Part shown: piece after piece, positions 24,114 to 31,216 of the stretch
Position numbering within the stretch: the first letter of the stretch is position 1
Layout of the letters: each line of letters opens with the position of its first letter
Assembly: GCA_947258835.1 (NCBI GenBank)
Contig: CAMYJY010000018.1
Span: 1 to 39,754 of the forward strand
DNA from: an uncultured Pirellulales bacterium
GTDB lineage: Bacteria > Planctomycetota > Planctomycetia > Pirellulales > Lacipirellulaceae
Direction: 5' to 3'
Length of the DNA: 39,754 nt
Program-made: the position numbers and the translations under genes
The notes under the pieces: generated by a model
What the model was told of the DNA's origin: nothing
What the model saw: only the letters and a program-made list of their open reading frames with translations
Database searches by the model: none

Positions 24114-24482
24114 ATGGATCATCAAAAAGCAATTGACAAACAACGCCAAAGACGCCGTTTTCGCGTGCGGAAGCGGCTGCGTGGCACGGCGGATCGTCCC
24201 CGCCTCTGCATCACGCGTAGTCACCGCAATATCTTGGCGCAGGTCATCGATGATATCGCGGGCAAGACTCTGGTCAGCGCGTCGACTAGCGATAAGGATT
24301 TAGCTCCCAAGGTTAAGTATGGGGGCAACGCCGAGGCGGCGGAGGTGGTGGGCAAGACGATCGCCGATCGGGCAGCCCAGGCAGGTGTGCAGCGGGTATG
24401 TTTTGACCGTGGCAGTAGCAAATATCATGGCCGTGTGGCGGCCTTGGCCAACGCGGCACGCGAGGCAGGTTTGCAATTTTAG
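24114..24482 (+). CDS. rplR: 50S ribosomal protein L18
   Basis: This 122-residue protein has the L18 pattern: RVRKRLRGTADRPRLCITRSHRNILAQVIDD, KTLVSAST, then AAQAGVQRVCFDRGSSKYHGRVAALANAAREAGLQF. L18 binds 5S rRNA with L5. ATG 24114 is preceded by the purine-rich GAGAGAGAG, a usable ribosome binding site. Confidence 0.95.
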   Translation: MDHQKAIDKQRQRRRFRVRKRLRGTADRPRLCITRSHRNILAQVIDDIAGKTLVSASTSDKDLAPKVKYGGNAEAAEVVGKTIADRAAQAGVQRVCFDRGSSKYHGRVAALANAAREAGLQF

Positions 24483-24504
24483 CCGGCCAGCGGGCATTTT
24501 AATT

Positions 24505-24590
24505 AACTCAAACTGAAAATGAGGCCTCCATGAAGCCGGTAAAGCCCGATAAAATAGCCCCCGTTTCCGCACCGCGGCGGCTCACCGAGA
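24505..24590 (+). repeat. ACTCAAACTGAAAA intergenic element, copy B
   Basis: It begins AACTCAAACTGAAAATGAGG and continues CCTCCATGAAGCCGGTAAAGC, then a middle block, then GCACCGCGGCGGCTCACCG. The start, the GAAGCCGxTAAAGC part and the GGCGGCTCAC end are shared with copy C at 28531. Here it lies 22 bases after the rplR stop and 46 bases before the rpsE start, so it is fully intergenic. Confidence 0.75.
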
Positions 24591-24636
24591 AACCTGGTTG
24601 GGAGACGCACTAATTTCCATTTCACGGGAGTCGAAC

Positions 24637-25158
24637 GTGTCTACGGGTTCACGAAACAAGCGACGCGAAAAAAAGTCGGACGAAAAGCGGAGCGGCGAAT
24701 TTGCTGAAAAAGTCGTCAAAATCAAGCGCTGCGCGGCGGTGGTGAAGGGCGGTCGTCGCTTTAGCTTTGCTGCTCTGGTGGTGGTCGGAGACGGCAAGGG
24801 CAAGGTGGGGTGGGGCTATGGTAAGGCCAATGAAGTGCCTCCGAGTGTAGAAAAGGCTGTCAAGGAGGGGACCCGCAGTATGGTCACCGTGCCCCTGGAA
24901 GATTCCACGATTCCCCACCAAATGATTGGCCGTTATGGCGCCGCGCGGGTGGTGTTGGTGCCGGCGACACCCGGTACCGGGATTATTGCCGGCGCGGCGG
25001 TGCGTGCCGTGTGCGAAGCGGCGGGCATCCAGGACATCCTGACCAAGAGTTTTGGCTCCAACAATCCCGTGACACTGGTCAAAGCGACTTTTGCCGCCTT
25101 GGAGCAGATGCGGCCCCGATTTGATGTAGAACGACTTCGCGGAGTGACCCTGTCATGA
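24637..25158 (+). CDS. rpsE: 30S ribosomal protein S5
   Basis: From GTG 24637, with a GGGAG site six bases upstream, the protein has 173 residues (usual 165-175). It shows the S5 double-stranded RNA-binding part VVKIKRCAAVVKGGRRFSFAALVVVGD and GYGKANEVPPSVEKAV, then AAVRAVCEAAGIQDILTKSFGSNNP. S5 lies at the mRNA entry site and affects decoding accuracy. Its TGA overlaps the rplO ATG (ATGA), where most bacteria would have rpmD. Confidence 0.96.
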   Translation: MSTGSRNKRREKKSDEKRSGEFAEKVVKIKRCAAVVKGGRRFSFAALVVVGDGKGKVGWGYGKANEVPPSVEKAVKEGTRSMVTVPLEDSTIPHQMIGRYGAARVVLVPATPGTGIIAGAAVRAVCEAAGIQDILTKSFGSNNPVTLVKATFAALEQMRPRFDVERLRGVTLS

Positions 25159-25637
25159 TTTTGAACGATGTCCATCGCGGGGTTACCCGCCATAAAAAAC
25201 GCAAGCGTCTGGGTCGAGGTATTGGCTCGGGGCAGGGCAAAACGGCTGGCCGCGGCCACAAGGGCCAGGGCTCTCGGGCCGGCTCCTCCAGCCATCCCAC
25301 GTTCCAAGGCGGAACCATGCCGCTGGTGCGGAGAGTTCCCAAGCGCGGTTTTAACAACCGCTGGGGGAAGACGGTGGCGGTGGTGAATGTGGGGCAAATC
25401 GATGCCGCTTTTCAGGCCGGCGAAGCGGTCACTTTGGAGGCGTTGGCCGCCAAAAACTTGGCCCGGGGTCGCTTTGATCTGCTGAAGATTTTAGGCGATG
25501 GTGAGCTGAGTAAGAAACTGACAATTTCTGGCCATCGTTTCAGCAAGTCGGCTATGGAGAAGATTGCCCAGGCGGGTGGGGAGGCCGTGATTCTGCCCGG
25601 CAAAACGACGGTTACCCAAAAGAAGCGTGCTCAGTAG
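25155..25637 (+). CDS. rplO: 50S ribosomal protein L15
   Basis: The 160-residue protein shows the glycine-rich N-terminal extension of L15 (RKRLGRGIGSGQGKTAGRGHKGQGSR starting at about 17), GGTMPLVRRVPKRGFNN, and the C-terminal fold with KKLTISGHRFSKSAMEKI. It is a late 50S assembly protein. The start overlaps the rpsE stop by four bases, so L30 is absent between them. Confidence 0.96.
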   Translation: MILNDVHRGVTRHKKRKRLGRGIGSGQGKTAGRGHKGQGSRAGSSSHPTFQGGTMPLVRRVPKRGFNNRWGKTVAVVNVGQIDAAFQAGEAVTLEALAAKNLARGRFDLLKILGDGELSKKLTISGHRFSKSAMEKIAQAGGEAVILPGKTTVTQKKRAQ

Positions 25638-25638
25638 C

Positions 25639-25666
25639 AAGCCGGACTTATTAACAAGTCGGGCTT
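25639..25666 (+). terminator. Hairpin between rplO and secY (attenuator-like)
   Basis: AAGCCGGACTT and AAGTCGGGCTT pair with one mismatch around a six-base loop (ATTAAC). Only a short run of T follows, so it is a weak terminator at best; it might reduce transcription into secY. Confidence 0.4.
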
Positions 25667-25717
25667 ATTGAAACAGCAAAGCGGTGTGTGCCCGCTCGTG
25701 TCTTAAGGATAAGGTCC

Positions 25718-27109
25718 ATGTGGGAAAAAATTCGCGTTGTCTGGCAGATTCCCGAACTCCGCCAAAAGATTTTGCTGACGCTGGGGTTGCTGGCCATCTA
25801 CCGGTTGGGATTCCAGATCCCGCTGCCCATCGTCAATCCCGAGCGTGTCCAGGCGGCGGCCGGACAAACGGGCGGCATGGCCGATGTCTTGCAGGCCGTG
25901 GCTGTGTTCAGTGCTAGCCAGCTGAACCAAGTCACCATTTTTGGCCTGGGAATCATGCCCTATATCTCGGCCTCGATTATTTTCCAATTGCTGGGCAGCG
26001 TGTATCCGCCGCTGGAAGCACTGCAAAAAGAAGGCGAAGCTGGGCGTAAAAAGATCAATGAATACACCCGTTACGCGACCGTGTTCATTTGTGTCATCCA
26101 AAGCATAATTTATGTGAAAAGCTACGTCGTCCCGTCGGGTTTTGTTGATCCTGTGTATCTCAACCCGGAGACGGAGGCCTTAGGTTGGGGGTGGTGGTTG
26201 GTCGCCATTCTCACCATGACCGCGGGAACCGTGTTTTTGATGTGGGTGGGTGAACAAATTGACGAGTATGGGATCGGTAACGGCATCAGCCTGTTGATTA
26301 TGGCCGGTATCCTGGCGGCCATGCCCGGGGCAGGGTACGACCTATTAAAGCAGGCCACACTGGCCTTGGGGGGGGGTCCTGGCGGCAAGTTGGGGATTGA
26401 AAAGCTGCTCATGCTGGCTGCCATGTTTGTGGCAGTGGTGGTAGGAGTGGTGTACATCACGCTGGGGCAGCGGCGGATTCCCATGCAAAGTGCCAAGCAC
26501 GTCCGCGGACGCAAAGTGTACGGTGGTACGCGGCAGTACTTGCCGCTGAAGGTCAATCAGGCCGGCGTCATGCCGATTATTTTTGCCAGCAGTTTGCTGC
26601 TCTTGCCGACGATCCTGTTCACGCAATTGGCCAAACTGCAATGGGAGAAGAACGGGTTTTGGGATTCGTTCTTCAATTGGGCCAGCACCGCATTTGCCAT
26701 GAATTCCTTTGGCTACGTGTTGTGTTATGTGGGCCTGATTTACTTTTTTTGTTTCTTCTGGACGGCCATCACCTTCAATCCCAAGGATGTATCCGAGAAC
26801 CTGAAGAATCACGGCTCGTTTATTCCTGGCTACCGACCGGGTAAACGCACGGCCGATTATTTAGAGAAAGTGATGTTTCGCATTACCTACGTGGGTGCCG
26901 GGTTTTTGGCCCTGGTGGCGATTATCCCGACGATTATTTCCAGTTCCATCGGGGTCTCCCCCATGGTGGCCAGTTTTTATGGCGGAACGGGGCTGCTGAT
27001 CGCGGTCAGCGTGGCCTTTGACTTGGTGCAAAAAATAGACAGTCATTTGGTGATGCGGAACTATTCTGGATTGTTGGAAAAATCTTCTGGGGGCGGTGGA
27101 GGTTTCTAG
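25718..27109 (+). CDS. secY: Protein translocase subunit SecY
   Basis: From ATG 25718 (AAGGA site about 8 bases upstream) the protein has 463 residues with ten hydrophobic segments. Family signatures: IFGLGIMPYISASIIFQLL (TM2 region), EYGIGNGISLLI, LGQRRIPMQSAKHVRGRKVYGG (cytoplasmic loop that contacts the ribosome and SecA), LPLKVNQAGVMPIIFASSLL and the FxFFWTAITFNPKDVSENLKNHGSFIPG segment. It forms the protein-conducting channel of the inner membrane. Usual position downstream of rplO. Confidence 0.97.
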   Translation: MWEKIRVVWQIPELRQKILLTLGLLAIYRLGFQIPLPIVNPERVQAAAGQTGGMADVLQAVAVFSASQLNQVTIFGLGIMPYISASIIFQLLGSVYPPLEALQKEGEAGRKKINEYTRYATVFICVIQSIIYVKSYVVPSGFVDPVYLNPETEALGWGWWLVAILTMTAGTVFLMWVGEQIDEYGIGNGISLLIMAGILAAMPGAGYDLLKQATLALGGGPGGKLGIEKLLMLAAMFVAVVVGVVYITLGQRRIPMQSAKHVRGRKVYGGTRQYLPLKVNQAGVMPIIFASSLLLLPTILFTQLAKLQWEKNGFWDSFFNWASTAFAMNSFGYVLCYVGLIYFFCFFWTAITFNPKDVSENLKNHGSFIPGYRPGKRTADYLEKVMFRITYVGAGFLALVAIIPTIISSSIGVSPMVASFYGGTGLLIAVSVAFDLVQKIDSHLVMRNYSGLLEKSSGGGGGF

Positions 27110-27129
27110 GACGTTTTTCGTGTGCGATC

Positions 27130-27687
27130 ATGCAAATTGTATTCATAGGACCACCAGGTGCTGGTAAAGGAACCCAGGCGGAGCGGATGGCCGCCCACCT
27201 AAAAATTCCCAGCCTGTCGACTGGCGCGATGTTGCGGAAGGCCTGCCAGCAGGGGACCAGCATCGGGGAGCAAGCCAGGGAATGCATGGCGGCGGGGGAC
27301 CTGGTCCCCGATCCCCTCGTGGAAAAAATTGTGTTCGATTGCCTGGCCGCGCCGGAAAGTCATGATGGGTACATTTTGGATGGCTTTCCGCGGACGTTGG
27401 ATCAGGCGGCCAGCCTGGATACCTGGCTGGAGCAGCTGGGGCGTCCTTTAAGCGTGGTCCTGGAAATTCAGGTACCCGACCAAGAGATTCTCGATCGGCT
27501 CGCGGCTCGCGGCCGCTCGGATGATGATCGCGAAGTCGTGCTGCATCGACTCCGAGAGTACAACCAGAGGATTTGTCCTTTGCACAGCTATTACCGGCAG
27601 CGGGGATTGTTGCGTGTGGTGGATGGGGTCGGCAGCGTGGACGAGGTATTCCAGCGGCTGCGGCAAGTGGTGGAGGAGCTCCTATGA
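27130..27687 (+). CDS. adk: Adenylate kinase (short form)
   Basis: The 185-residue protein contains the P-loop GPPGAGKGT (7-15), LSTGAMLR (29-36), DGFPRT (84-89) and the DREVVLHRLREY segment. The family has long and short forms; here the LID region is short (ARGRSDDDREV) and without zinc cysteines. It converts ATP and AMP to two ADP in the cytoplasm. Its stop overlaps the map start by ATGA, so the two genes are coupled. Confidence 0.96.
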   Translation: MQIVFIGPPGAGKGTQAERMAAHLKIPSLSTGAMLRKACQQGTSIGEQARECMAAGDLVPDPLVEKIVFDCLAAPESHDGYILDGFPRTLDQAASLDTWLEQLGRPLSVVLEIQVPDQEILDRLAARGRSDDDREVVLHRLREYNQRICPLHSYYRQRGLLRVVDGVGSVDEVFQRLRQVVEELL

Positions 27688-28541
27688 AACGTGACAGAGC
27701 ACATCGCATTGAATTGAAATCCAAACGGGAGATTGGGCTCATGCGCCAAGCGGGGTTGGCCGTGTGGCAGGCGCATCAAATCGCTGCCCCCTTGATGGTT
27801 CCCGGGAATACAACGCGCCAGATTGATGCGGCCATCGAAGCCTATTTTGAGAAGATTGGCGCGGAGCCGCTGTTTAAAAACTACCCCAATTCCATGCGGG
27901 GGCAGCCGGCTTTTCCGGCGGTGACATGCATGTCCGTGAACGAAGCGGTCGTGCATGGAATACCGGATGATCGACCCCTGGAGGCGGGAGATATTGTCAG
28001 CATTGATACCGGCTGCCGGCTGCATGGCTGGTGCGGCGATGCGGCGATTACGCATCCCATTGGTGCGGTGGACCCGCAAACCCAACAGCTGCTCGACGTC
28101 ACCAGCGGCGTGCTGGATTTGGCCATTGAGCTGTTGGCCAGCAAGAATCGCTGGAGTCAGATTGCCCAGCAGATGGGACAGTATGTGGCGGACCACCGGC
28201 TGGCTACCGTGGAGTGTTTCGTAGGGCATGGCATTGGCCGCCAGATGCATGAGGACCCGCAGGTCCCCAATTTCCGCAGCCGATCCTTGAGTGGTAGCAG
28301 CGATTTCGATATCCAGCCAGGCCTGGTAATTGCCATTGAGCCGATGGTCAACGTGGGGACCAAACAGGTCAAAATGTTGCGGGATCAATGGACCCAGGTT
28401 ACGGCCGATGGCCAGCGGAGTGCCCACTTTGAGCATACGGTGGCCGTGACCGAGGACGGCCCCCGAGCCCTCACGACCGCTCCCGCGCCCGCTGAGTCCA
28501 TGGACCCGCCGGGCCTTGCCGGCGGAAAAAACTCAAACTGA
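27684..28541 (+). CDS. map: Type I methionine aminopeptidase
   Basis: From ATG 27684 the product is 285 residues. All five metal ligands are visible: Asp108 (SIDTG), Asp119 (WCGDAA), His182 (VGHGIGRQMHE), Glu219 (IAIEPMV) and Glu250 (HFEHTVAV), plus the substrate-binding His91. It removes the initiator methionine co-translationally. The C-terminus has an unconserved tail of about 25 residues ending KNSN; its last codons and stop are made of the ACTCAAACTGA element. infA, often next, is missing. Confidence 0.96.
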   Translation: MKRDRAHRIELKSKREIGLMRQAGLAVWQAHQIAAPLMVPGNTTRQIDAAIEAYFEKIGAEPLFKNYPNSMRGQPAFPAVTCMSVNEAVVHGIPDDRPLEAGDIVSIDTGCRLHGWCGDAAITHPIGAVDPQTQQLLDVTSGVLDLAIELLASKNRWSQIAQQMGQYVADHRLATVECFVGHGIGRQMHEDPQVPNFRSRSLSGSSDFDIQPGLVIAIEPMVNVGTKQVKMLRDQWTQVTADGQRSAHFEHTVAVTEDGPRALTTAPAPAESMDPPGLAGGKNSN

Positions 28542-28610
28542 AAACAAGGCTTCCAGGAAGCCGTTAAAGCTTGGGAAGTAAGACCATCTTCCCGCAGCAC
28601 GGCGGCTCAC
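28531..28610 (+). repeat. ACTCAAACTGAAAA intergenic element, copy C
   Basis: This is the most complete copy. It starts ACTCAAACTGAAAACAAGG, then a perfect hairpin GGCTTCC/GGAAGCC (28548-28562, one-base centre), GTTAAAGC, a second perfect hairpin GGGAAG/CTTCCC (28573-28593), then GCACGGCGGCTCAC. It supplies the map stop codon and precedes the long map-rpmJ spacer. Confidence 0.78.
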
Positions 28611-28925
28611 AACAAGTACTGGCCCGGACGTCCATGGAGTGGGCTTTTCCGGCCCAAACCGGCCAGCACTAGGGACACCTGTTTTCACTTTGAGTAAAAA
28701 ACCTGCCCGGCAGCCCTTGAAGCAGGGGCCTGTCAAGGGCTATACTGCTATGTTTCCCCACAGCGGCAGGTGGTTGCTGCCCGGCGGGCAACGTAGCCCC
28801 GTATCGCCCGCGGGTAAGGCAGTCGGGTCCGCATTGCCGTGAGTTGTGGCGGAAAAAAGGCAGGCACGGTGCCCGCCGCCCAAACAGCTACGCACTAAAA
28901 TTTTCCCCGCAGTGGGAGGGTCACG

Positions 28926-29039
28926 ATGAAGGTTCGAACCAGCGTCAAAAGAATGTGTGACAAGTGTCAAGTTGTGCGTCGCAAGGGTGTGGTTCGCGTG
29001 GTCTGCGATAACCCCCGCCATAAACAGCGGCAGGGTTAA
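28926..29039 (+). CDS. rpmJ: 50S ribosomal protein L36
   Basis: A 37-residue ORF too short for most ORF lists: it begins MKVRTSVKRMCDKCQVVRRK and ends with NPRHKQRQG. The zinc ligands Cys11, Cys14, Cys27 and His32 are all present, so this is the zinc-containing L36. A good GGGAGG site lies at 28914-28919. It sits between map and rpsM as in most bacteria, although with long repeat-rich spacers on both sides. Confidence 0.95.
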   Translation: MKVRTSVKRMCDKCQVVRRKGVVRVVCDNPRHKQRQG

Positions 29040-29137
29040 ATGGCCCGGCGCCGCCACAGCCAAGCGCGCGACGCGTGGTTGGACAGCGGCAGTGTGTCCG
29101 GTTATAAGTTGAGACCCTGAGATAAACCAACTGTTGT

Positions 29138-29226
29138 ATGGAAGTCAAAATTTTAGCGACCAACGGAAGCGGGCTGATGCTTTCCGAGCGGTAGCTCGCA
29201 TTGGTTCGAGGCCCGGGCCTCGTTAG
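29138..29226 (+). repeat. GCGGTAGCTCGC-family dispersed element, tandem copy 1
   Basis: GTCAAAATTTTAGCGACC, GGAAGCGGGCTGATGC, CTTTCCGAGCGGTAGCTCGC, ATTGGTTCGA and the 14-base palindrome GAGGCCCGGGCCTC, ending CGTTAG. The rpmJ-rpsM spacer of 330 bases is mostly this copy and the next one. Confidence 0.85.
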
Positions 29227-29248
29227 TTTCCTTAGGGGGCGAAATTCG

Positions 29249-29343
29249 TCGTATTTGAGTCAAATTTTGGAGCGACCATCGGGAGCGGGCCAATGACTTC
29301 TGAGCGGTAGCTCACATTGGTTCGAGGCCCGGGCCTCGTTAGA
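29249..29343 (+). repeat. GCGGTAGCTCGC-family dispersed element, tandem copy 2
   Basis: GTATTTGAGTCAAATTTTGG, AGCGACCATCGGGAGCGGGC, GAGCGGTAGCTCACATTGG and the same palindrome GAGGCCCGGGCCTC and CGTTAG end as copy 1. The start TTTGAGTCAAA is itself a palindrome and is shared with the copy at 6741. Confidence 0.85.
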
Positions 29344-29369
29344 TCGTTTTATTACGGAGTTCATGTAAG

Positions 29370-29753
29370 ATGCCCCGTTTGCTAGGTGTCGATATCCCCG
29401 CCGACCGTCCTGCGGTTGTTTCGTTGACCTATTTGTATGGCGTCGGGCCGCGGACGGCTCGTGAGCTATGCCATAAGGCAGGCATCAATCCCCAGCTGCG
29501 TGCCCGCGAATTGGGGGAAGACGAGGTGGCCCGTCTGGCGGCCCTCCTCGACAAGGACTACGTGGTGGAGGGGCAGCTGCGGCGGCAGACGAGCCAAAAC
29601 ATTTCGCGGTTGCGTGATATCGCGTGTTACCGTGGATTGCGTCATCGTCGGGGACTGCCGGTGCGTGGTCAGCGGACCAAGACCAACGCCCGCACACGGA
29701 AGGGTCCCAAAAAGACCGTGGCTGGCAAGAAAGGCGTGAAAGATCTGAGATAA
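29370..29753 (+). CDS. rpsM: 30S ribosomal protein S13
   Basis: This 127-residue protein has MPRLLGVDIPADRPAVVSLTYLYGVGPRTARELC at the start, NISRLRDIACYRGLRHRRGLPVRGQRTKTNARTRKGPKKTV and a basic tail ending KKGVKDLR, all diagnostic for S13, which contacts P-site tRNA and L5. ATG 29370 has CGGAG about 10 bases upstream. It is the first gene of the alpha-operon part. Confidence 0.96.
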   Translation: MPRLLGVDIPADRPAVVSLTYLYGVGPRTARELCHKAGINPQLRARELGEDEVARLAALLDKDYVVEGQLRRQTSQNISRLRDIACYRGLRHRRGLPVRGQRTKTNARTRKGPKKTVAGKKGVKDLR

Positions 29754-29830
29754 GCGGCAACGCTGAGAGAGGTACAAGTGGCGGGTACGCCCGTCCTTGG
29801 GGGAAGTTAGCACATCACTGGGAGTTCTTC

Positions 29831-30232
29831 GTGGCTAAGTCAAGCAAGACCAAGACGAAAAGTAAGAAAAAGACAGTACGTCGTAATGTGACTGTTGCCG
29901 TGGCCCACATCTCGGCGACCTTCAACAACACGCAGGTCACGATCACCGACACCAAGGGAGATACCTTGTGTTGGGCGAGTGCTGGAACCAGTGGTTTCAA
30001 GGGGAGCCGCAAAAGCACCCCGTTTGCCGGTCAAAGCGCGGCCCAGCAGGCCGCTGAAAAGGCCCGCAAGTTTGGTGTCAAGGATATCCAGGTGCAGGTC
30101 AAAGGGCCTGGAAGTGGTCGCGAAAGCGCCATCACGGCCTTGGAGGCCGCGGGGCTAAAAGTCAAATCGATCGAAGACGTGACGCCGTTGCCCCATAATG
30201 GTTGCCGGCCGCGGAAGAAGCGCCGCGTGTAG
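29831..30232 (+). CDS. rpsK: 30S ribosomal protein S11
   Basis: From GTG 29831 (GGGAG at 29820-29824) the product has 133 residues. It has a Lys-rich N-terminus, then RNVTVAVAHISATFNNTQVTITD, GTSGFKGSRKSTPFAGQSAA, VQVKGPGSGRESAITALEAAGLKVKSIEDVTPLPHNGCRPRKKRRV. S11 lies on the 30S platform. The frame is open back to 29624 inside rpsM, but that part is not S11-like. Confidence 0.96.
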   Translation: MAKSSKTKTKSKKKTVRRNVTVAVAHISATFNNTQVTITDTKGDTLCWASAGTSGFKGSRKSTPFAGQSAAQQAAEKARKFGVKDIQVQVKGPGSGRESAITALEAAGLKVKSIEDVTPLPHNGCRPRKKRRV

Positions 30233-30320
30233 GGGCGGCGTATCGCCCGTTGGTCCCGCAAGTTGCCATTCTTCATGAGCAAATTTTATTATCCGCATCA
30301 TCCACCAGTAACACAGAGTC

Positions 30321-30929
30321 ATGGCTCATTACACAGGTCCCCGCGCACGTATTAACCGCCGTCTTGGCGCAGTGATTTTCGAGAACGTCGGTGCCACCCG
30401 CGCTATGGAGCGGAAGCCCAGCCCGCCGGGTATGGCTCTGCGTGCCCGCAAGCTTTCCACCTATGGCGAAGCCATGCGTGAAAAGCAGAAAATCAAATAC
30501 TACTACGGTTTGGGCGAACGCCAGCTGCGGAAGCTATTCCAGCAGGCCAAACGCCGCACTGGCAACACGGGCGAAAACCTGCTGCTCCTGTGCGAGTCGC
30601 GTCTGGACAGCGTGGTGCGGCTGGCCGGTTTTACAAGAACTCGGTCGCAAGCGCGGCAAGGGGTTAGCCATGGGCATTTCTTGGTGAATGGCAGAAGGAC
30701 CGACGTCGCCTCGTATCAGGTGCGCGTGGGGGATGTGATGCACGTCAAACGTCGTCAGAACCTGTCGGATCTTTACCGAGGCTATCTGGAAAATGCCGAT
30801 AGTCAGGCGGCGGATTGGCTCACCGTGGATGCGTCCCTGCAGGAAATCATTGTCAGTCGCCTGCCGGCCAAAGAGGATATCACATTGCCTGTCGATGTCG
30901 GCATGGTGGTGGAATTGTTGTCACGTTAA
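30321..30929 (+). CDS. rpsD: 30S ribosomal protein S4
   Basis: The 202-residue protein contains KLSTYGEAMREKQKIKYYYGLGERQLRKLFQQA and the S4 RNA-binding domain (LLLCESRLDSVVRLAGFTRTRSQARQGVSHGHFLVNGRRTDVASYQVRVGDVMHV). The N-terminal zinc-finger cysteines found in some S4 proteins are absent. S4 nucleates 30S assembly and represses the alpha operon in some bacteria. ATG 30321 is the family start. Confidence 0.96.
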   Translation: MAHYTGPRARINRRLGAVIFENVGATRAMERKPSPPGMALRARKLSTYGEAMREKQKIKYYYGLGERQLRKLFQQAKRRTGNTGENLLLLCESRLDSVVRLAGFTRTRSQARQGVSHGHFLVNGRRTDVASYQVRVGDVMHVKRRQNLSDLYRGYLENADSQAADWLTVDASLQEIIVSRLPAKEDITLPVDVGMVVELLSR

Positions 30930-30948
30930 TAAACGATTGCCGGGCGGT

Positions 30949-31068
30949 GTTGCCTGCAACTGGGTTGCCTGCAACTGGGTTGCCTGCAACTGGGTTGTCC
31001 GCAACTGGGTCGTCCGCAACTGGGTCGTCCGCAACGGGGTCGTCCGCAACGGGGTCGTCCGCAACGGG
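30949..31068 (+). repeat. 15-bp tandem repeat array (8 units) upstream of rpoA
   Basis: Eight direct 15-base units: three GTTGCCTGCAACTGG, one GTTGTCCGCAACTGG, one GTCGTCCGCAACTGG and three GTCGTCCGCAACGGG, followed by GTCGG. The sequence variants change stepwise from one end to the other. Each early unit holds GTTGC/GCAAC, a small inverted repeat. The array is in the 287-base rpsD-rpoA spacer. Confidence 0.93.
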
Positions 31069-31216
31069 GTCGGATGCTTGGCGTTCCGGGTTGAGGCATT
31101 CCGGGGCAGCCCCGGGGCGGAGAGCTAGCCGGGCCCACGATGAAGTGCTCTTGAGCAAGCAAAACAACCAACATTAGTAATCATTCGGGAACTACCGTGA
31201 AGGGTGGAGGTATCTG

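Noticed and set aside
24505..24590. Rho-independent terminator after rplR
   Set aside because: The stem of this copy is imperfect and no T-run follows; it is better seen as a copy of the conserved intergenic element.
29624..29830. N-terminal extension of rpsK
   Set aside because: It lies within rpsM in another frame and is not S11-like; GTG 29831 has a good ribosome binding site.
30949..31068. Short CRISPR-like array
   Set aside because: Units are directly adjacent with no spacers, and no cas gene is near.
30793..31177. ORFs with VACNW/VVRNG pentapeptide repeats between rpsD and rpoA
   Set aside because: They are just the 15-bp tandem array translated; the flanks are not protein-like and start inside rpsD.
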